Positions 24,069 through 33,017 of a stretch of 35,833 bases of DNA are shown here, in pieces. The position numbers and the translations under genes were made by a program. How positions within the stretch are numbered: the first letter of the stretch is position 1; each line of letters starts with the position of its first letter. The stretch lies in NCBI GenBank assembly GCA_018780265.1, contig JADMJV010000095.1, positions 1 to 35,833 on the forward strand, in the 5' to 3' direction. The notes under the pieces were generated by a model. The model was not told the DNA's origin. It saw nothing but the letters and a program-made list of their open reading frames with translations, and made no database searches. This DNA is from a bacterium. GTDB lineage: Bacteria; Vulcanimicrobiota; Xenobia; Xenobiales; JADMJV01.

Positions 24069-25214
24069 GTGAAATACTCCGGCCTTCTTTTGACGTTTGC
24101 CCTGGCACTCCGATCGATTTGCTGTGCCCAATCCCTTCCGCCGGTGGTGGGCAAGGATCAGATCATTCAGGTGGCTGCCGGCGACAATCTCTACCAATTG
24201 GGCTTGCGCTACGGTCTGGCCATTGAGCATTTTGCTTTTGCCAACCATTTGCCCATTCAACTGGCCGTGAATACTTCCAGGGAGATCACCGTGCCCAGTC
24301 GGAGAATCCTGCCCTTGTCTCCCCCGGCGAGCGGACTGGTGGTCAATTTGCCTGAGCGCGGTGTCTTTCTGTTTCGCGATGGTGCCTTCGAGAGGTTCTA
24401 TCCCATCGCCATCGGTCAGCCGGGGCGTTTTGCTACCCCGACCGGCCAGTTTGAGTTGGTAAGCCGTGTCAAAGACCCCACCTGGATGCCACCCGAATGG
24501 GCCGGTTTGGGGGTGGACACGGTCGTGCCGGCGGGGCCCGATAACCCCTTGGGAGATCGCTGGATGGGGCTTTCCATGTCTGGCTTGGGATTGCATTCTA
24601 CCACCCAGCCAACCTCGATTGGCTCGGCAGCCTCCCATGGCTGTATGCGCATGTATCCCGAGATGAGCCATGACTTGTTTGACCGGGTGCGGGTGGGTTT
24701 TCCGGTTCGAATCGAGTATGAGCCGGTTAAGATCGGTCGAGACCCGGAGACCGGCAGTCTGTGTCTGTCCGTCTTTCCCGATGTATACGGGCAAGTCCCC
24801 CTGGCGGCCCGGGCCTCCGAGCTACTGGCCAAGGCGGGCCTGGAATCGTGGATTGAGCCTCAGCAGTTGGCGCGTTGGCTGGCCCGGCCTCAGGGGTTGC
24901 CGCAGACTTTTGCCGACGGCCAGATCGGTCTCATGCAGGGTGGTGTCGAAGTCGGCGAGCCTGGCCTGCTGCTAAAATCGTCACAAGGCATCTTTACTTC
25001 CATCGAGGCCTTGCGACGAGTTGGCGTAAACTCGGTCTACGATCCAGTCTGCAAAAGCGTGACCCTGACCTGGCAAGAAGTCTCTCAGACTTATTCCGGC
25101 ATCGACGGTGTGACCCTGGATGGGAAACTCTATTTGCCGGTGCGCACGGTGTTGACGGCTCTGGCCATTCCCTTCCATTGGGACGGGGCGACCAGGGCGC
25201 TGGTCATCGACTGA
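24069..25214 (+). CDS. L,D-transpeptidase with LysM and copper-amine-oxidase-N-like domains
   Basis: 381 aa from GTG 24069. Residues 1-21 are a signal peptide. A LysM-like segment (QVAAGDNLYQLGLRYGL, to ITVPSR) covers about 32-76. The YkuD catalytic domain (88-215) has TPTGQFEL, LGLHSTTQP and the active-site SHGCMRM with His190 and Cys192. The C-terminal 100 residues resemble the copper amine oxidase N-terminal-like repeat common in wall proteins (VTLDGKLYLPVRTVLTALAI). The enzyme would form 3-3 or lipoprotein cross-links in peptidoglycan. It sits between the 106-aa gene and the FtsW/RodA gene with almost no spacing. Confidence 0.93.
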   Translation: MKYSGLLLTFALALRSICCAQSLPPVVGKDQIIQVAAGDNLYQLGLRYGLAIEHFAFANHLPIQLAVNTSREITVPSRRILPLSPPASGLVVNLPERGVFLFRDGAFERFYPIAIGQPGRFATPTGQFELVSRVKDPTWMPPEWAGLGVDTVVPAGPDNPLGDRWMGLSMSGLGLHSTTQPTSIGSAASHGCMRMYPEMSHDLFDRVRVGFPVRIEYEPVKIGRDPETGSLCLSVFPDVYGQVPLAARASELLAKAGLESWIEPQQLARWLARPQGLPQTFADGQIGLMQGGVEVGEPGLLLKSSQGIFTSIEALRRVGVNSVYDPVCKSVTLTWQEVSQTYSGIDGVTLDGKLYLPVRTVLTALAIPFHWDGATRALVID

Positions 25215-25230
25215 TGTTGCCGGACTGACC

Positions 25231-26538
25231 TTGTCTTTGCAGTTGGCCTGGGAATTGGCTTTTGCGCTCTTTCTATGGTGGGTGCTCGTACTTTGGCCTC
25301 GGCCGGTTCCCGAGTCCGATCATCGATGGTCTTATGAGGCCCTCACTTTGCTGCTCGGCCAACTGCTGGTCGGCTCCCTGTACGGCTTGTTGGAGGCCAA
25401 TTCGGGGTCGCACGGGCGCGGATTCTTGGTGGCCCTGGCCAGTTGGGCGGCGGGTTGGTGGGGCGCCTACTGGGGGCTGCGCTGGGCCAACTGTCGTGGT
25501 GACCGGTTGATACTGCCCCTGGCATGCCTCCTCTCCGGCCTGGGATGGGTAACTCAGTTGCGCCTGGACCAACGCCTGGCCGTCAATCAGGCCTACTGGG
25601 TATTGGTGGGTTTGGCGGCTTTATTGCTTATCAGTGCCTACTTGCGCAGGCTCCGTCAGCTCAAGCGTTGGTTTTGGCCGCTGCTGGTCTTGTGTCTGTT
25701 GCTGCAGTGCGGCCTTTTTGTCTTCGGCCAGGAACGAAACGGTGCCGCTCTGTGGTATGCCCTGGGTCCCTACAGTTTTCAGCCGATAGAGATCGTCAAG
25801 GTTTTGGTCGTCTGCCTGTTGGCCATCTTGTTGGCCCCCGCCAGCCAACCTGACGGCCAGCTAAGCCGTCCCACTCTGGCCGGCCTGGGTGCCGGCTGGC
25901 TGGCTCTGGAGTTGCTGCTGGTGCTGCAACGGGACCTTGGGATGGCCTTGCTCTTTTTTGGACTCTTCCTGGCCATGCTTTACCTGGTCAGTGGACGGCT
26001 GCGCTGGGTGTTGGGCCTCCTCTGTCTCAGCGCTCTGGGGGCCCTGGCCGCCTACATTCGCTTTAATCATGTTCGGGTCAGGGTGGAGGCCTGGCTCGAT
26101 CCGCTGTCCCACTATCGGGATAGCGGTTACCAGATTTCCGAAGCTCTCTTTTCCCTGGCCTGGGGGGGCTGGCAGGGAACCGGGCTGGGCCTGGGTGAGC
26201 CTTCACGGATTCCCGAAGCTGCTACCGACTTTATCTTTGTGGCATGGTGCGAAGAGATGGGGGCCATAGGAGGCTGTCTGCTGTGGGCCGCCCTGACGCT
26301 TTTTTTGGTGCGCTGTTTTCGTGCCGCCCAGGTTTCTCGTGACCCCTTTGAAAAGCTGTTGGCGGCAGGCCTGGCCTGCCTGATGAGCTGGCAGACTTGC
26401 ATTGTGCTCTTTGGCACCCTCAAACTCATGCCGATGACGGGCATAACTTTGCCGTTCATCAGCTATGGGGGTAGTTCGTTGCTTTCGAATTTCGTGATTC
26501 TTGCTCTCTTGCAAAGGATGACCCGCCGTGACCTTTGA
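25231..26538 (+). CDS. SEDS peptidoglycan glycosyltransferase, FtsW/RodA family
   Basis: 435 aa from TTG 25231 with about ten hydrophobic segments. Family landmarks are YSFQPIEIVKVLVV (usual EPSE/K region), the loop GYQISEALFSLAWGGWQGTG, IPEAATDFIF containing the catalytic-type Asp, and the terminal GITLPFISYGGSSLLSNF. SEDS proteins polymerise lipid II into glycan strands. Whether this is FtsW (division) or RodA (elongation) cannot be decided by eye; the following PbpA-like gene favours the actinobacterial rodA-pbpA type. The stop overlaps the PBP-like start by 11 nt. The TTG start is plausible, lacking a strong Shine-Dalgarno. Confidence 0.9.
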   Translation: MSLQLAWELAFALFLWWVLVLWPRPVPESDHRWSYEALTLLLGQLLVGSLYGLLEANSGSHGRGFLVALASWAAGWWGAYWGLRWANCRGDRLILPLACLLSGLGWVTQLRLDQRLAVNQAYWVLVGLAALLLISAYLRRLRQLKRWFWPLLVLCLLLQCGLFVFGQERNGAALWYALGPYSFQPIEIVKVLVVCLLAILLAPASQPDGQLSRPTLAGLGAGWLALELLLVLQRDLGMALLFFGLFLAMLYLVSGRLRWVLGLLCLSALGALAAYIRFNHVRVRVEAWLDPLSHYRDSGYQISEALFSLAWGGWQGTGLGLGEPSRIPEAATDFIFVAWCEEMGAIGGCLLWAALTLFLVRCFRAAQVSRDPFEKLLAAGLACLMSWQTCIVLFGTLKLMPMTGITLPFISYGGSSLLSNFVILALLQRMTRRDL

Positions 26539-27496
26539 GGATCGCCTTCGGCGTGTCAAATGGGCCTTTCTCTTGCTCATGCTGGCCGTGCCCCTGCGCC
26601 TGGCCGCTCTGCAGTGGGCCTGGCGCCAAACGTTGAATTTTCATCCGTACAACTCGCGCCTGGAGGAGAGGGTGGCTTACCGGGCTGCGGTGAGTGACCG
26701 TCATGATCGCCGTCTGGCTTTTTCCAGGGGAAATCGCCGCGTCTACCCTTATGGCGCGCTGCTGTCCCATTGGACGGGTTTCTATAGCCCGCATTACGGC
26801 GTGGCCGGTATGGAGCGCTGGAAACAAGAACTGTTGCGCGAGCGGCGCCAGGAGGACGGGGTTACTTCGTGGCCAGGGCATTCCCTGAAGGTCAGTCTTG
26901 ATGTGTCGGCTCAACGTCGCCTCCAGGAAAATTTTCCTGACGGGGATGGGGCGGCCATGCTGGTGGATCTGGATCGAGGTCAGGTGTTGGCGGCAGTCTC
27001 CCGGCCCGACTTTGAGCCTTCTCGCGTGGAAGTGGATTGGAACTTGTGGCAGAAAGATGCACGGGCTCCTCTGCTGAATCGCAGTTTTTTGGGTCTATAT
27101 CCAGCGGGTACGTTGTGGAGTAAGTGGCAGAGGCAGTTTGCTCTTTTGCCCCGTCGGCCGGCCACCTTAATGGACTGGACACCACCCCAGCAGGTAGAGG
27201 GTCAGTGGCTGATCTCACCGGCCCATGTCGCCGCCGTCTTGTTGAGGTTTGGTTCCGTATTACCCCTCAGTCAACTGTATAGCGATCACCGCCAAAAATG
27301 GCTTCCTCCAGCCGCCCTGGTGGGTATGCGTAGCTGTCCTCCAGGGTGGGAGTTCAGTCAGAGTGCCCGCCTGGGCGCTCAGGTGGTGTGCTGGACGGTG
27401 GTGGTGCGTCCGCCCTATGCACTGGTTTCGGTCTGCGAGCAGGATGCCGATACTCAGGCCGCCTTGAGGGCCGCATGGAAATCGTTGCCGCCCTGA
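26528..27496 (+). CDS. PbpA-like class B penicillin-binding protein lacking catalytic motifs
   Basis: 322 aa from GTG 26528, inside the end of the SEDS gene. A membrane helix at about 11-29 is followed by a PBP dimerisation-type region (SDRHDRRLAF, RVYPYGALLSHWTGFYS) and the pre-catalytic strand GAAMLVDLDRGQVLAAVSRPDF. The PLLNRSFLGLYPAGTLWSKW stretch aligns with PLxNRAxxxxYPPGSTFK of active PBPs, so SxxK is T195-L-W-S198: both Ser and Lys are lost. KTG is also absent, and the protein is about 170 residues shorter than mycobacterial PbpA. It is probably a pseudo-transpeptidase that still partners the SEDS protein. The frame is intact and conserved in style, so decay is less likely. Confidence 0.8.
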   Translation: MTFEDRLRRVKWAFLLLMLAVPLRLAALQWAWRQTLNFHPYNSRLEERVAYRAAVSDRHDRRLAFSRGNRRVYPYGALLSHWTGFYSPHYGVAGMERWKQELLRERRQEDGVTSWPGHSLKVSLDVSAQRRLQENFPDGDGAAMLVDLDRGQVLAAVSRPDFEPSRVEVDWNLWQKDARAPLLNRSFLGLYPAGTLWSKWQRQFALLPRRPATLMDWTPPQQVEGQWLISPAHVAAVLLRFGSVLPLSQLYSDHRQKWLPPAALVGMRSCPPGWEFSQSARLGAQVVCWTVVVRPPYALVSVCEQDADTQAALRAAWKSLPP

Positions 27497-27497
27497 T

Positions 27498-28601
27498 TTA
27501 TTTGGGCTTCTTCGGTTTCTTTCCCTCTTCGGCGGGCGGCGGGGGCGGCGGCACGGGGCACCAACTGAAAATCGAGGTGGGGTTGCGCAGTTGGACCCCT
27601 TCTCCCCCGCCCAGATAGGTGTGCCAGTCTTTGGGATCGTTGCCAATCACTTCTACGATCCGATCGTTGCCGGTGTCGGCCACATAGAGGTTGCCCTCTT
27701 TGGATAGGGCCAGGCCATTGGGGCTGCGAAATTTACCCAGGTTGGCCCCATAGCCGCCCCATTCTCGGGCCGAGCGGCCTTGAAAGTTGTCCACCCGAAT
27801 CAGGCGGCTGGCCACCGGGTCTACCATCCACACATGGCGTTTAAAGGTGACCAATTGCGAGGGGGCAAAGCCCAGTTGCTTCAGGTTTTGACCTTCGTAA
27901 ATCTCCCATTTGGCGCCGGTCTGATCTGCCTGGTCCACCAGTTTCACCACACGGCCGCCTGGAGGGTCCTGTCCGCAGGTCACAAAGAGGTCTTTGTTTT
28001 GATCCAGCCACAGGCTGGTGGGGTGATTCAATCTTGGGTCTTTGTAGCTGCGCAGCGGACGCCCATCCATTTCGGCATAGACAATCACCTGATTGTTCCC
28101 CGTGTCGGCCACGTAGATTTCATCGCCACGGCTGGCCACGCCTTCGGGACGGTTAAAGCCGGGCATCTCTGTCCAGCCCAGACCGTTGATCTCGTCCATT
28201 CGCACGATCCGGTTGTTGTCTCTATCGGCCACAAAAATCTTGCCTTTGGGGTCTACCCAGATCTGGCTGGGGTGTAAAAAGTAGCCGGGCTCATGGCCGG
28301 GGCGCCCCAGCACCTTGCGCCCTTCTCCGCTGATGTCTTTGAGGTACATGATGCGATGGTTGCCGCTGTCCGAAATATAGAGTCCGGCTTTGCTATCTGG
28401 CGCGGGAGTGGCGCTGGCCGAAGGACTGGCGCTGGCTTCCGGGACAGTTGCGGGCGAGGGAGCCGGGGTGGCGGTTTCCGGGATATTGGGATTGGGCACG
28501 ATCGGCTGATCCCCAGATGGGGCCGGTTGAGCCAGGCTCAGAGGCACCAGACCCAGGGCAAACAGGACTGCCAGGCCAAACAACGGACCTTTTTGACGCA
28601 T
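27498..28601 (-). CDS. Exported NHL-repeat beta-propeller protein
   Basis: 367 aa. Residues 1-24 are a signal peptide. A Pro/Ala/Ser/Thr-rich spacer reaches about residue 70. Six NHL-type blades follow, ending in motifs such as YISDSGNHRIMYLK, FVADRDNNRIVRMDE, YVADTGNNQVIVYAE, RVVKLVDQ, RLIRVDNF and YVADTGNDRIVEVIG. The C-terminus is Pro-rich and Lys-rich (PPPPPPAEEGKKPKKPK). Such propellers are binding scaffolds; no enzyme motif (e.g. peptidyl-hydroxyglycine lyase) is seen. Its stop lies one base after the stop of the convergent PBP-like gene. It is divergent from pta across about 110 bp. Confidence 0.88.
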   Translation of the reverse strand: MRQKGPLFGLAVLFALGLVPLSLAQPAPSGDQPIVPNPNIPETATPAPSPATVPEASASPSASATPAPDSKAGLYISDSGNHRIMYLKDISGEGRKVLGRPGHEPGYFLHPSQIWVDPKGKIFVADRDNNRIVRMDEINGLGWTEMPGFNRPEGVASRGDEIYVADTGNNQVIVYAEMDGRPLRSYKDPRLNHPTSLWLDQNKDLFVTCGQDPPGGRVVKLVDQADQTGAKWEIYEGQNLKQLGFAPSQLVTFKRHVWMVDPVASRLIRVDNFQGRSAREWGGYGANLGKFRSPNGLALSKEGNLYVADTGNDRIVEVIGNDPKDWHTYLGGGEGVQLRNPTSIFSWCPVPPPPPPAEEGKKPKKPK

Positions 28602-28711
28602 TCTTTACCTCCAACCTTTGACTTTGTGGGGTTGATTGCATTCCCTGCTTTCGAGGAGTTCTTGCGCCTGCGCGGGAATGAGGCGACTTCAAAGATGCCA
28701 GGAGGTCAACG

Positions 28712-29713
28712 GTGAGTATATTGGATCGACTCTATTATCGGGCTCAAGAACAGCCAAAGCATATCGTTCTGCCTGAAGGAGGAGACGATCGAACTTTGCT
28801 GGCGGCGGCCTCGCTGGTAGCCAAGAGGCTGACTCAGGTTACTTTGATTGGACCGCCCGACAACTTAAACCGTCGCGCCGAAGGACTGGGTATTCGTCTG
28901 GATGGTTGCCAGATGATGGACCATCGCAGCCACCCCGAACTGGATGCCTGCCGTCAGGAGTATTTTCGTTTGCGCAGACACAAGGGCCTGACTGAGGCCG
29001 AGGCCGAGAAAGCGCTGCAGGATCCGCTCTATTTTGCCAACATGCTGGTGCGTCGAGGGAAGGCCCATGGGTCTGTGGCCGGAGCCACCAATACCACTGC
29101 CCATACGGTCCGGGCTGCCCTTCACTGCCTGGGGCTGGCTGCCGGCATTCGCACGGTCTCCAGCTTCTTTCTGATGGTGCTGAAGGACTCGGCTTTCGGC
29201 CACAATGGCGCCATGCTGTTCGCTGATTGTGGCGTGGTAGTCGACCCTAATGCCGAGCAGTTGGCCGAGATCGCTATCTGCACGGCCGACACCTGTCGCA
29301 ATTTCTTGGAAGTGGAGCCGCGCCTGGCCATGCTCAGCTTTTCCACCAAGGGCAGCGCTCAGCACGCGCTGGTGGACAAGGTGGTCAAGGCCACCGAGAC
29401 CATCAGGGCGCGGCGCCCCGACCTGCAGGTGGATGGCGAATTGCAGTTGGACGCTGCTCTGGTGGAATCGGTGGGCCAGAAGAAGGCTCCCGGATCTACT
29501 GTGGCCGGTAGGGCCAATGTGTTGATTTTTCCGGACCTGCAGTCAGGCAATATCGGCTACAAGCTGGTGGAACGACTGGCCGGAGCCAGTGCCGTGGGTC
29601 CGATTTTGCAAGGACTGGAATTGCCCTCCAATGATTTGTCGCGTGGCTGCAAAGCGGATGATATCGTGGATGCGGCCGTGATTACAGCCATTCAGGCCCA
29701 GGCTTACTCGTAG
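28712..29713 (+). CDS. pta: Phosphate acetyltransferase
   Basis: 333 aa, GTG start with AGGAGGT 6 nt upstream. It matches the short, single-domain PTA_PTB family: N-terminal KHIVLPEGGDDRTLLAA, DPLYFANMLVRRGKAHGSVAGATNTTAHTVRAAL, the phosphate/CoA-site FADCGVVVDPNAEQLAEIA, TKGSAQHALVDKVV, and the C-terminal GNIGYKLVERLAGASAVGPILQG. It interconverts acetyl-CoA and acetyl phosphate, usually with acetate kinase (not in this window). The last 10 nt overlap the end of the convergent TPR gene. It is divergent from the NHL gene. Confidence 0.96.
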   Translation: MSILDRLYYRAQEQPKHIVLPEGGDDRTLLAAASLVAKRLTQVTLIGPPDNLNRRAEGLGIRLDGCQMMDHRSHPELDACRQEYFRLRRHKGLTEAEAEKALQDPLYFANMLVRRGKAHGSVAGATNTTAHTVRAALHCLGLAAGIRTVSSFFLMVLKDSAFGHNGAMLFADCGVVVDPNAEQLAEIAICTADTCRNFLEVEPRLAMLSFSTKGSAQHALVDKVVKATETIRARRPDLQVDGELQLDAALVESVGQKKAPGSTVAGRANVLIFPDLQSGNIGYKLVERLAGASAVGPILQGLELPSNDLSRGCKADDIVDAAVITAIQAQAYS

Positions 29714-31749
29714 AAGTCGACGTCTCCCGAACCCATCCATCCCTCTTGGGGCTTTTGTTGCACCGGAGGGGTGTAGGGCGTGGCTGCGGGCCCGGCCGGA
29801 GGCCCCTCGCTGGGAGCTTCCATAGCCGCGGGAGGGGGAGGCGGTGCGTCTACAATTCCCAGGCGATCTTTGAGTTTTTTGATCATGTTACGCACGGTCG
29901 GTGTGGCCAGGTTTAACGGATCCAGCACTACGAAGCGCTCGTAAAGTTCTAGCGCGGTTTGCGATTCCTGCTGCTTCTCGGCGATCATGCCCAGTCCGCG
30001 CACGGCCACCGAATCCATGAAGTCGTACTTCAATGCATTGGTGTAAGCGTCCCAAGCTGACTCGATATCGTTGAGCAGAGTGTGGCAGTCGCCCAGCAGG
30101 CTCCAGAGCGAGGAGGAGGCCGGGGCGCAGCCGGTTTGATGGGTGGCAGAAGTGCGCACCTCTTCCGCCAGACGCATTCCATCGCTGCGGCGGTTCATCT
30201 TGATCAGTAACTTGGCCTTACGGAAGGTTTGGTGGATGGAATCCGGGTAGGCCTGGCAGATCTCTTCCATGGTGGCCAGGGCGTCTTCTATCGACTTCAA
30301 GTTCATCTGGGCGGTCGCCAGGGCCACTGCCAAATTGGAGTGAACTTCTTCGGTGGCGTACGTGCAGCGCAGGCCCTCTCGTCCAGAAATGGCGGCCTGG
30401 TCCCAGTTTTCGCGGCGAACCCAGAATTCGGCTACGCCAAGGTGAGTACGGGCGTCGCGGGGAGCCTGTTTGATGGACTTGAGATAATAGTCCTCGGCAG
30501 CGGTCAGGTCTCCGACAGCCTCATAGATAGGGGCCACCATTCGCATATTGGCTTCTGGATCGCGCAGATACAGTTCCAGCGCATCCTGGTACTGACCGGT
30601 GCGGAAATAGAGATCGGCCAGGGTGCGCTCAATGGCGCGCCGCACCGACTTTTTCTCGTTGGGGTCATTGATGATATCGAGATAGTAGTCGATGGCTTCC
30701 TGGCTGCGGCCCATACGCACGTAGAGGCGACCCAGTTCCCACAGCGCCTGAGCGTTTTTGCTGTCTGCCGCCAGGGCTCCCTTGAGGGTGGTGATGGCGT
30801 CCTCGAAATAGCCCGCCTGAATTTGCAACTGGGCCAAAATCGTCCAGGCCCTGGTGTCGGTTCGATCCGACACGAGATGTTCGCGGAGTTCTTGAATGAA
30901 GGTCTGGCTGAGGTCATACCAGGGGCGTTGCAGCCCGGAAAGGGCATAAGCGCGTAGAAGTTCCACTTTCCATTGGCGTGCGTTGCGGTGAGTTCCATTG
31001 GTGGCGATAGCGCGCTCATAGAAGCGACAGGCCGAATCCATATCTCGCACTCGATAGGCCAGGCGGGCCGCCGATTCGAGCAGCACAGGGCTGTTGCTTT
31101 GCTGACTTAAGGCCAGAGCCAGCAGGCGCAGGCCCATCTGCTGCAGAGATTGACGGCCTTCGGCAGAGAGCCCCTTGCCCAGCATCTCTTCGTAGAAGGT
31201 GCTGCCCAAGGGCGCTTCATCGGTCTTTTTTAGCTCGACCAGGTGGGCATAAGAACTCTCTGCGGTGGCCAGATTTCCAGCCCGGACGGCGGTTGCCGCC
31301 AGGCGCCGAATGGTGTCCGGGTCATTGGGTTCGAACTGAGCTACCCAACGGCGCCACTCCAGGGCTTTAACATAGGAACCTTCTTCTTCCAGAGCTTCGG
31401 CTAGCTTGACTCCGAAAAAAGGCTGACCGCATTCGCGCGCGGCCGTTTGCAAGGCGGCCCGCATCGCGGGCCGGTCGTTCATCTTGCGCAGAACGCGGTA
31501 TTTCTTTTCATGCAGAGTTTTGTCGGTGGGATTGGCTTCCAGTTCAGCATTCACCGAAGACAGGGTTTCGTCGAGTTTGTCGTCTTCAACATCGCCAAGC
31601 AGCGGCTTGTGCCCCTCTTTTACACCAAGAGGTAGCTTGGTCTGTTTGCCGTCGTCTTTGCGGATCAGCGCCTTGTCTGCATCCGCCGGCTGCTTGTCTT
31701 TTTTGACGAAGGCGGGCTTCTGTGCACCGCCGCCGAACTTGGGAGTCAT
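29704..31749 (-). CDS. Large tetratricopeptide-repeat protein
   Basis: 681 aa from ATG 31749 with GGAG 8 nt upstream. No signal peptide. The N-terminal 70 residues are Lys/Asp-rich and disordered. Residues about 75-620 are alpha-alpha hairpins of TPR type (e.g. AWTILAQLQIQAGYFEDAI, ALWELGRLYVRMGRSQEAI, AAEDYYLKSIKQAPRDARTH). The C-terminus is a Pro-rich tail ending in an acidic DVDFYE. Such proteins are scaffolds for multiprotein assembly. No enzyme domain is attached. Cytoplasmic. Overlaps the end of pta by 10 nt; divergent from the ABC gene at 31899. Confidence 0.88.
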   Translation of the reverse strand: MTPKFGGGAQKPAFVKKDKQPADADKALIRKDDGKQTKLPLGVKEGHKPLLGDVEDDKLDETLSSVNAELEANPTDKTLHEKKYRVLRKMNDRPAMRAALQTAARECGQPFFGVKLAEALEEEGSYVKALEWRRWVAQFEPNDPDTIRRLAATAVRAGNLATAESSYAHLVELKKTDEAPLGSTFYEEMLGKGLSAEGRQSLQQMGLRLLALALSQQSNSPVLLESAARLAYRVRDMDSACRFYERAIATNGTHRNARQWKVELLRAYALSGLQRPWYDLSQTFIQELREHLVSDRTDTRAWTILAQLQIQAGYFEDAITTLKGALAADSKNAQALWELGRLYVRMGRSQEAIDYYLDIINDPNEKKSVRRAIERTLADLYFRTGQYQDALELYLRDPEANMRMVAPIYEAVGDLTAAEDYYLKSIKQAPRDARTHLGVAEFWVRRENWDQAAISGREGLRCTYATEEVHSNLAVALATAQMNLKSIEDALATMEEICQAYPDSIHQTFRKAKLLIKMNRRSDGMRLAEEVRTSATHQTGCAPASSSLWSLLGDCHTLLNDIESAWDAYTNALKYDFMDSVAVRGLGMIAEKQQESQTALELYERFVVLDPLNLATPTVRNMIKKLKDRLGIVDAPPPPPAAMEAPSEGPPAGPAATPYTPPVQQKPQEGWMGSGDVDFYE

Positions 31750-31898
31750 TCTCTATTCTCCTCACAGACGGGGGCATATCCGTCTGGATTCACCAACATA
31801 GGCCAACCTTTCTCGCTGCATGCATCCCCTCCTGCTGCTACGCGGATTAGAGGCTTTTTCTGGCAGGGGAGGCGGAGCCCAACGAGAACCTTACAGAA

Positions 31899-33017
31899 AT
31901 GTCAAATATGCCCTCCCGTCCTACCCAGCCGCTGGCCCATGATGGCGAGCGCGTCTCCATCGAGGGCACCTCTGATGCCAGCCTGGCCTCCGTCACCGAA
32001 GAGCGTCGCCTGGCCGAAGAACGAGTCAAGCAGCGCAATCCACGCGTGGTCACCAGCGACCCCAGCGGCGAGGTGGTGGCTCAGGTTACCGCCGTCAGCA
32101 AGCGGTTTTTAGGTACTCTGGCCCTGGACGATGTCAGCTTGAAGCTGGTCGCCGGCGAGATGTTTGGTCTGGTCGGGCCCAATGGCGCCGGAAAAACCAC
32201 CCTTTTGCGCATTCTGGCCACGCTGATTCCGCCCGATCGGGGGGAAGTGGTTGTGTGCGGGTTCCGCCTGAACGAGGTGAAAAAGATTCGCGGTGTCATC
32301 GGCTTCATGCCGGATGTGCTGGGGGTCTACGACGATATGCTGGTGCGCGAGTATCTGGAGTTCTTTGCACGGGCCAGTTCTTTGCCGCCCACCACTCGCG
32401 ACTATGCCGTTCGCGAGACGATGCAGGCGGTTGGCATCGAACATCTGGCCGAACAGCCGGTCGACGGTCTCTCGCGAGGAATGAAGCAGCGCCTTTGCCT
32501 GGGGCGGTCCATCCTGCATAAGCCCCGACTTCTACTGCTTGACGAACCGGCCAGTGGGCTGGACCCGCTGGCACGACTGGAACTGCGAGAGATTTTACGT
32601 TCTCTGCAGCGCCAGGGAGCCACCATTGTAATTTCTTCTCACGTATTGGAAGACTTGGCCGATATGTGCGACCGGATCGGGGTAGTCAGCCGCGGTCGGC
32701 TGATCTGCGTGGATGAGACCAAGAATTTGATCGAAGAGCAGGGTACTCGGCGCCTCCGGGTGCGAGCTCTGGGTAAGGGCGAGGAACTTTTTCACCACCT
32801 GAAGGCTTACACACAGATTGACGGTGTTCGCTGGGACAATGACCACATTTTGTTTCGATTGGGTGGACATCAAGAACAGGACCTGTCAGACTTGCTGAAA
32901 GAGTTGGTGAGTAAAGGGTTTCCGGTGGTCAGTTTTTACGAAGAACCCCCAAGTCTCGAGTCGGCGTATATGAATGTCACTCGGGCCGGGGAAGGATGGG
33001 AGGTAGCCAAGTCATGA
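31899..33017 (+). CDS. ABC-2 type exporter ATP-binding protein
   Basis: 372 aa. All ABC ATPase motifs are intact: Walker A GPNGAGKTT at about 93-101, signature LSRGMKQRLC, Walker B LLLLDEP followed by ASGLDPLARL, and the H-loop ISSHVLEDL. The N-terminal 60 residues, charged and probably disordered, precede the usual start of the domain, and the C-terminal 80 residues form the accessory domain seen in drug/antibiotic-type ABC-2 exporters. The stop overlaps the ATG of the permease (ATGA, 33014-33017), so the two form one transporter. Substrate unknown. Confidence 0.95.
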   Translation: MSNMPSRPTQPLAHDGERVSIEGTSDASLASVTEERRLAEERVKQRNPRVVTSDPSGEVVAQVTAVSKRFLGTLALDDVSLKLVAGEMFGLVGPNGAGKTTLLRILATLIPPDRGEVVVCGFRLNEVKKIRGVIGFMPDVLGVYDDMLVREYLEFFARASSLPPTTRDYAVRETMQAVGIEHLAEQPVDGLSRGMKQRLCLGRSILHKPRLLLLDEPASGLDPLARLELREILRSLQRQGATIVISSHVLEDLADMCDRIGVVSRGRLICVDETKNLIEEQGTRRLRVRALGKGEELFHHLKAYTQIDGVRWDNDHILFRLGGHQEQDLSDLLKELVSKGFPVVSFYEEPPSLESAYMNVTRAGEGWEVAKS

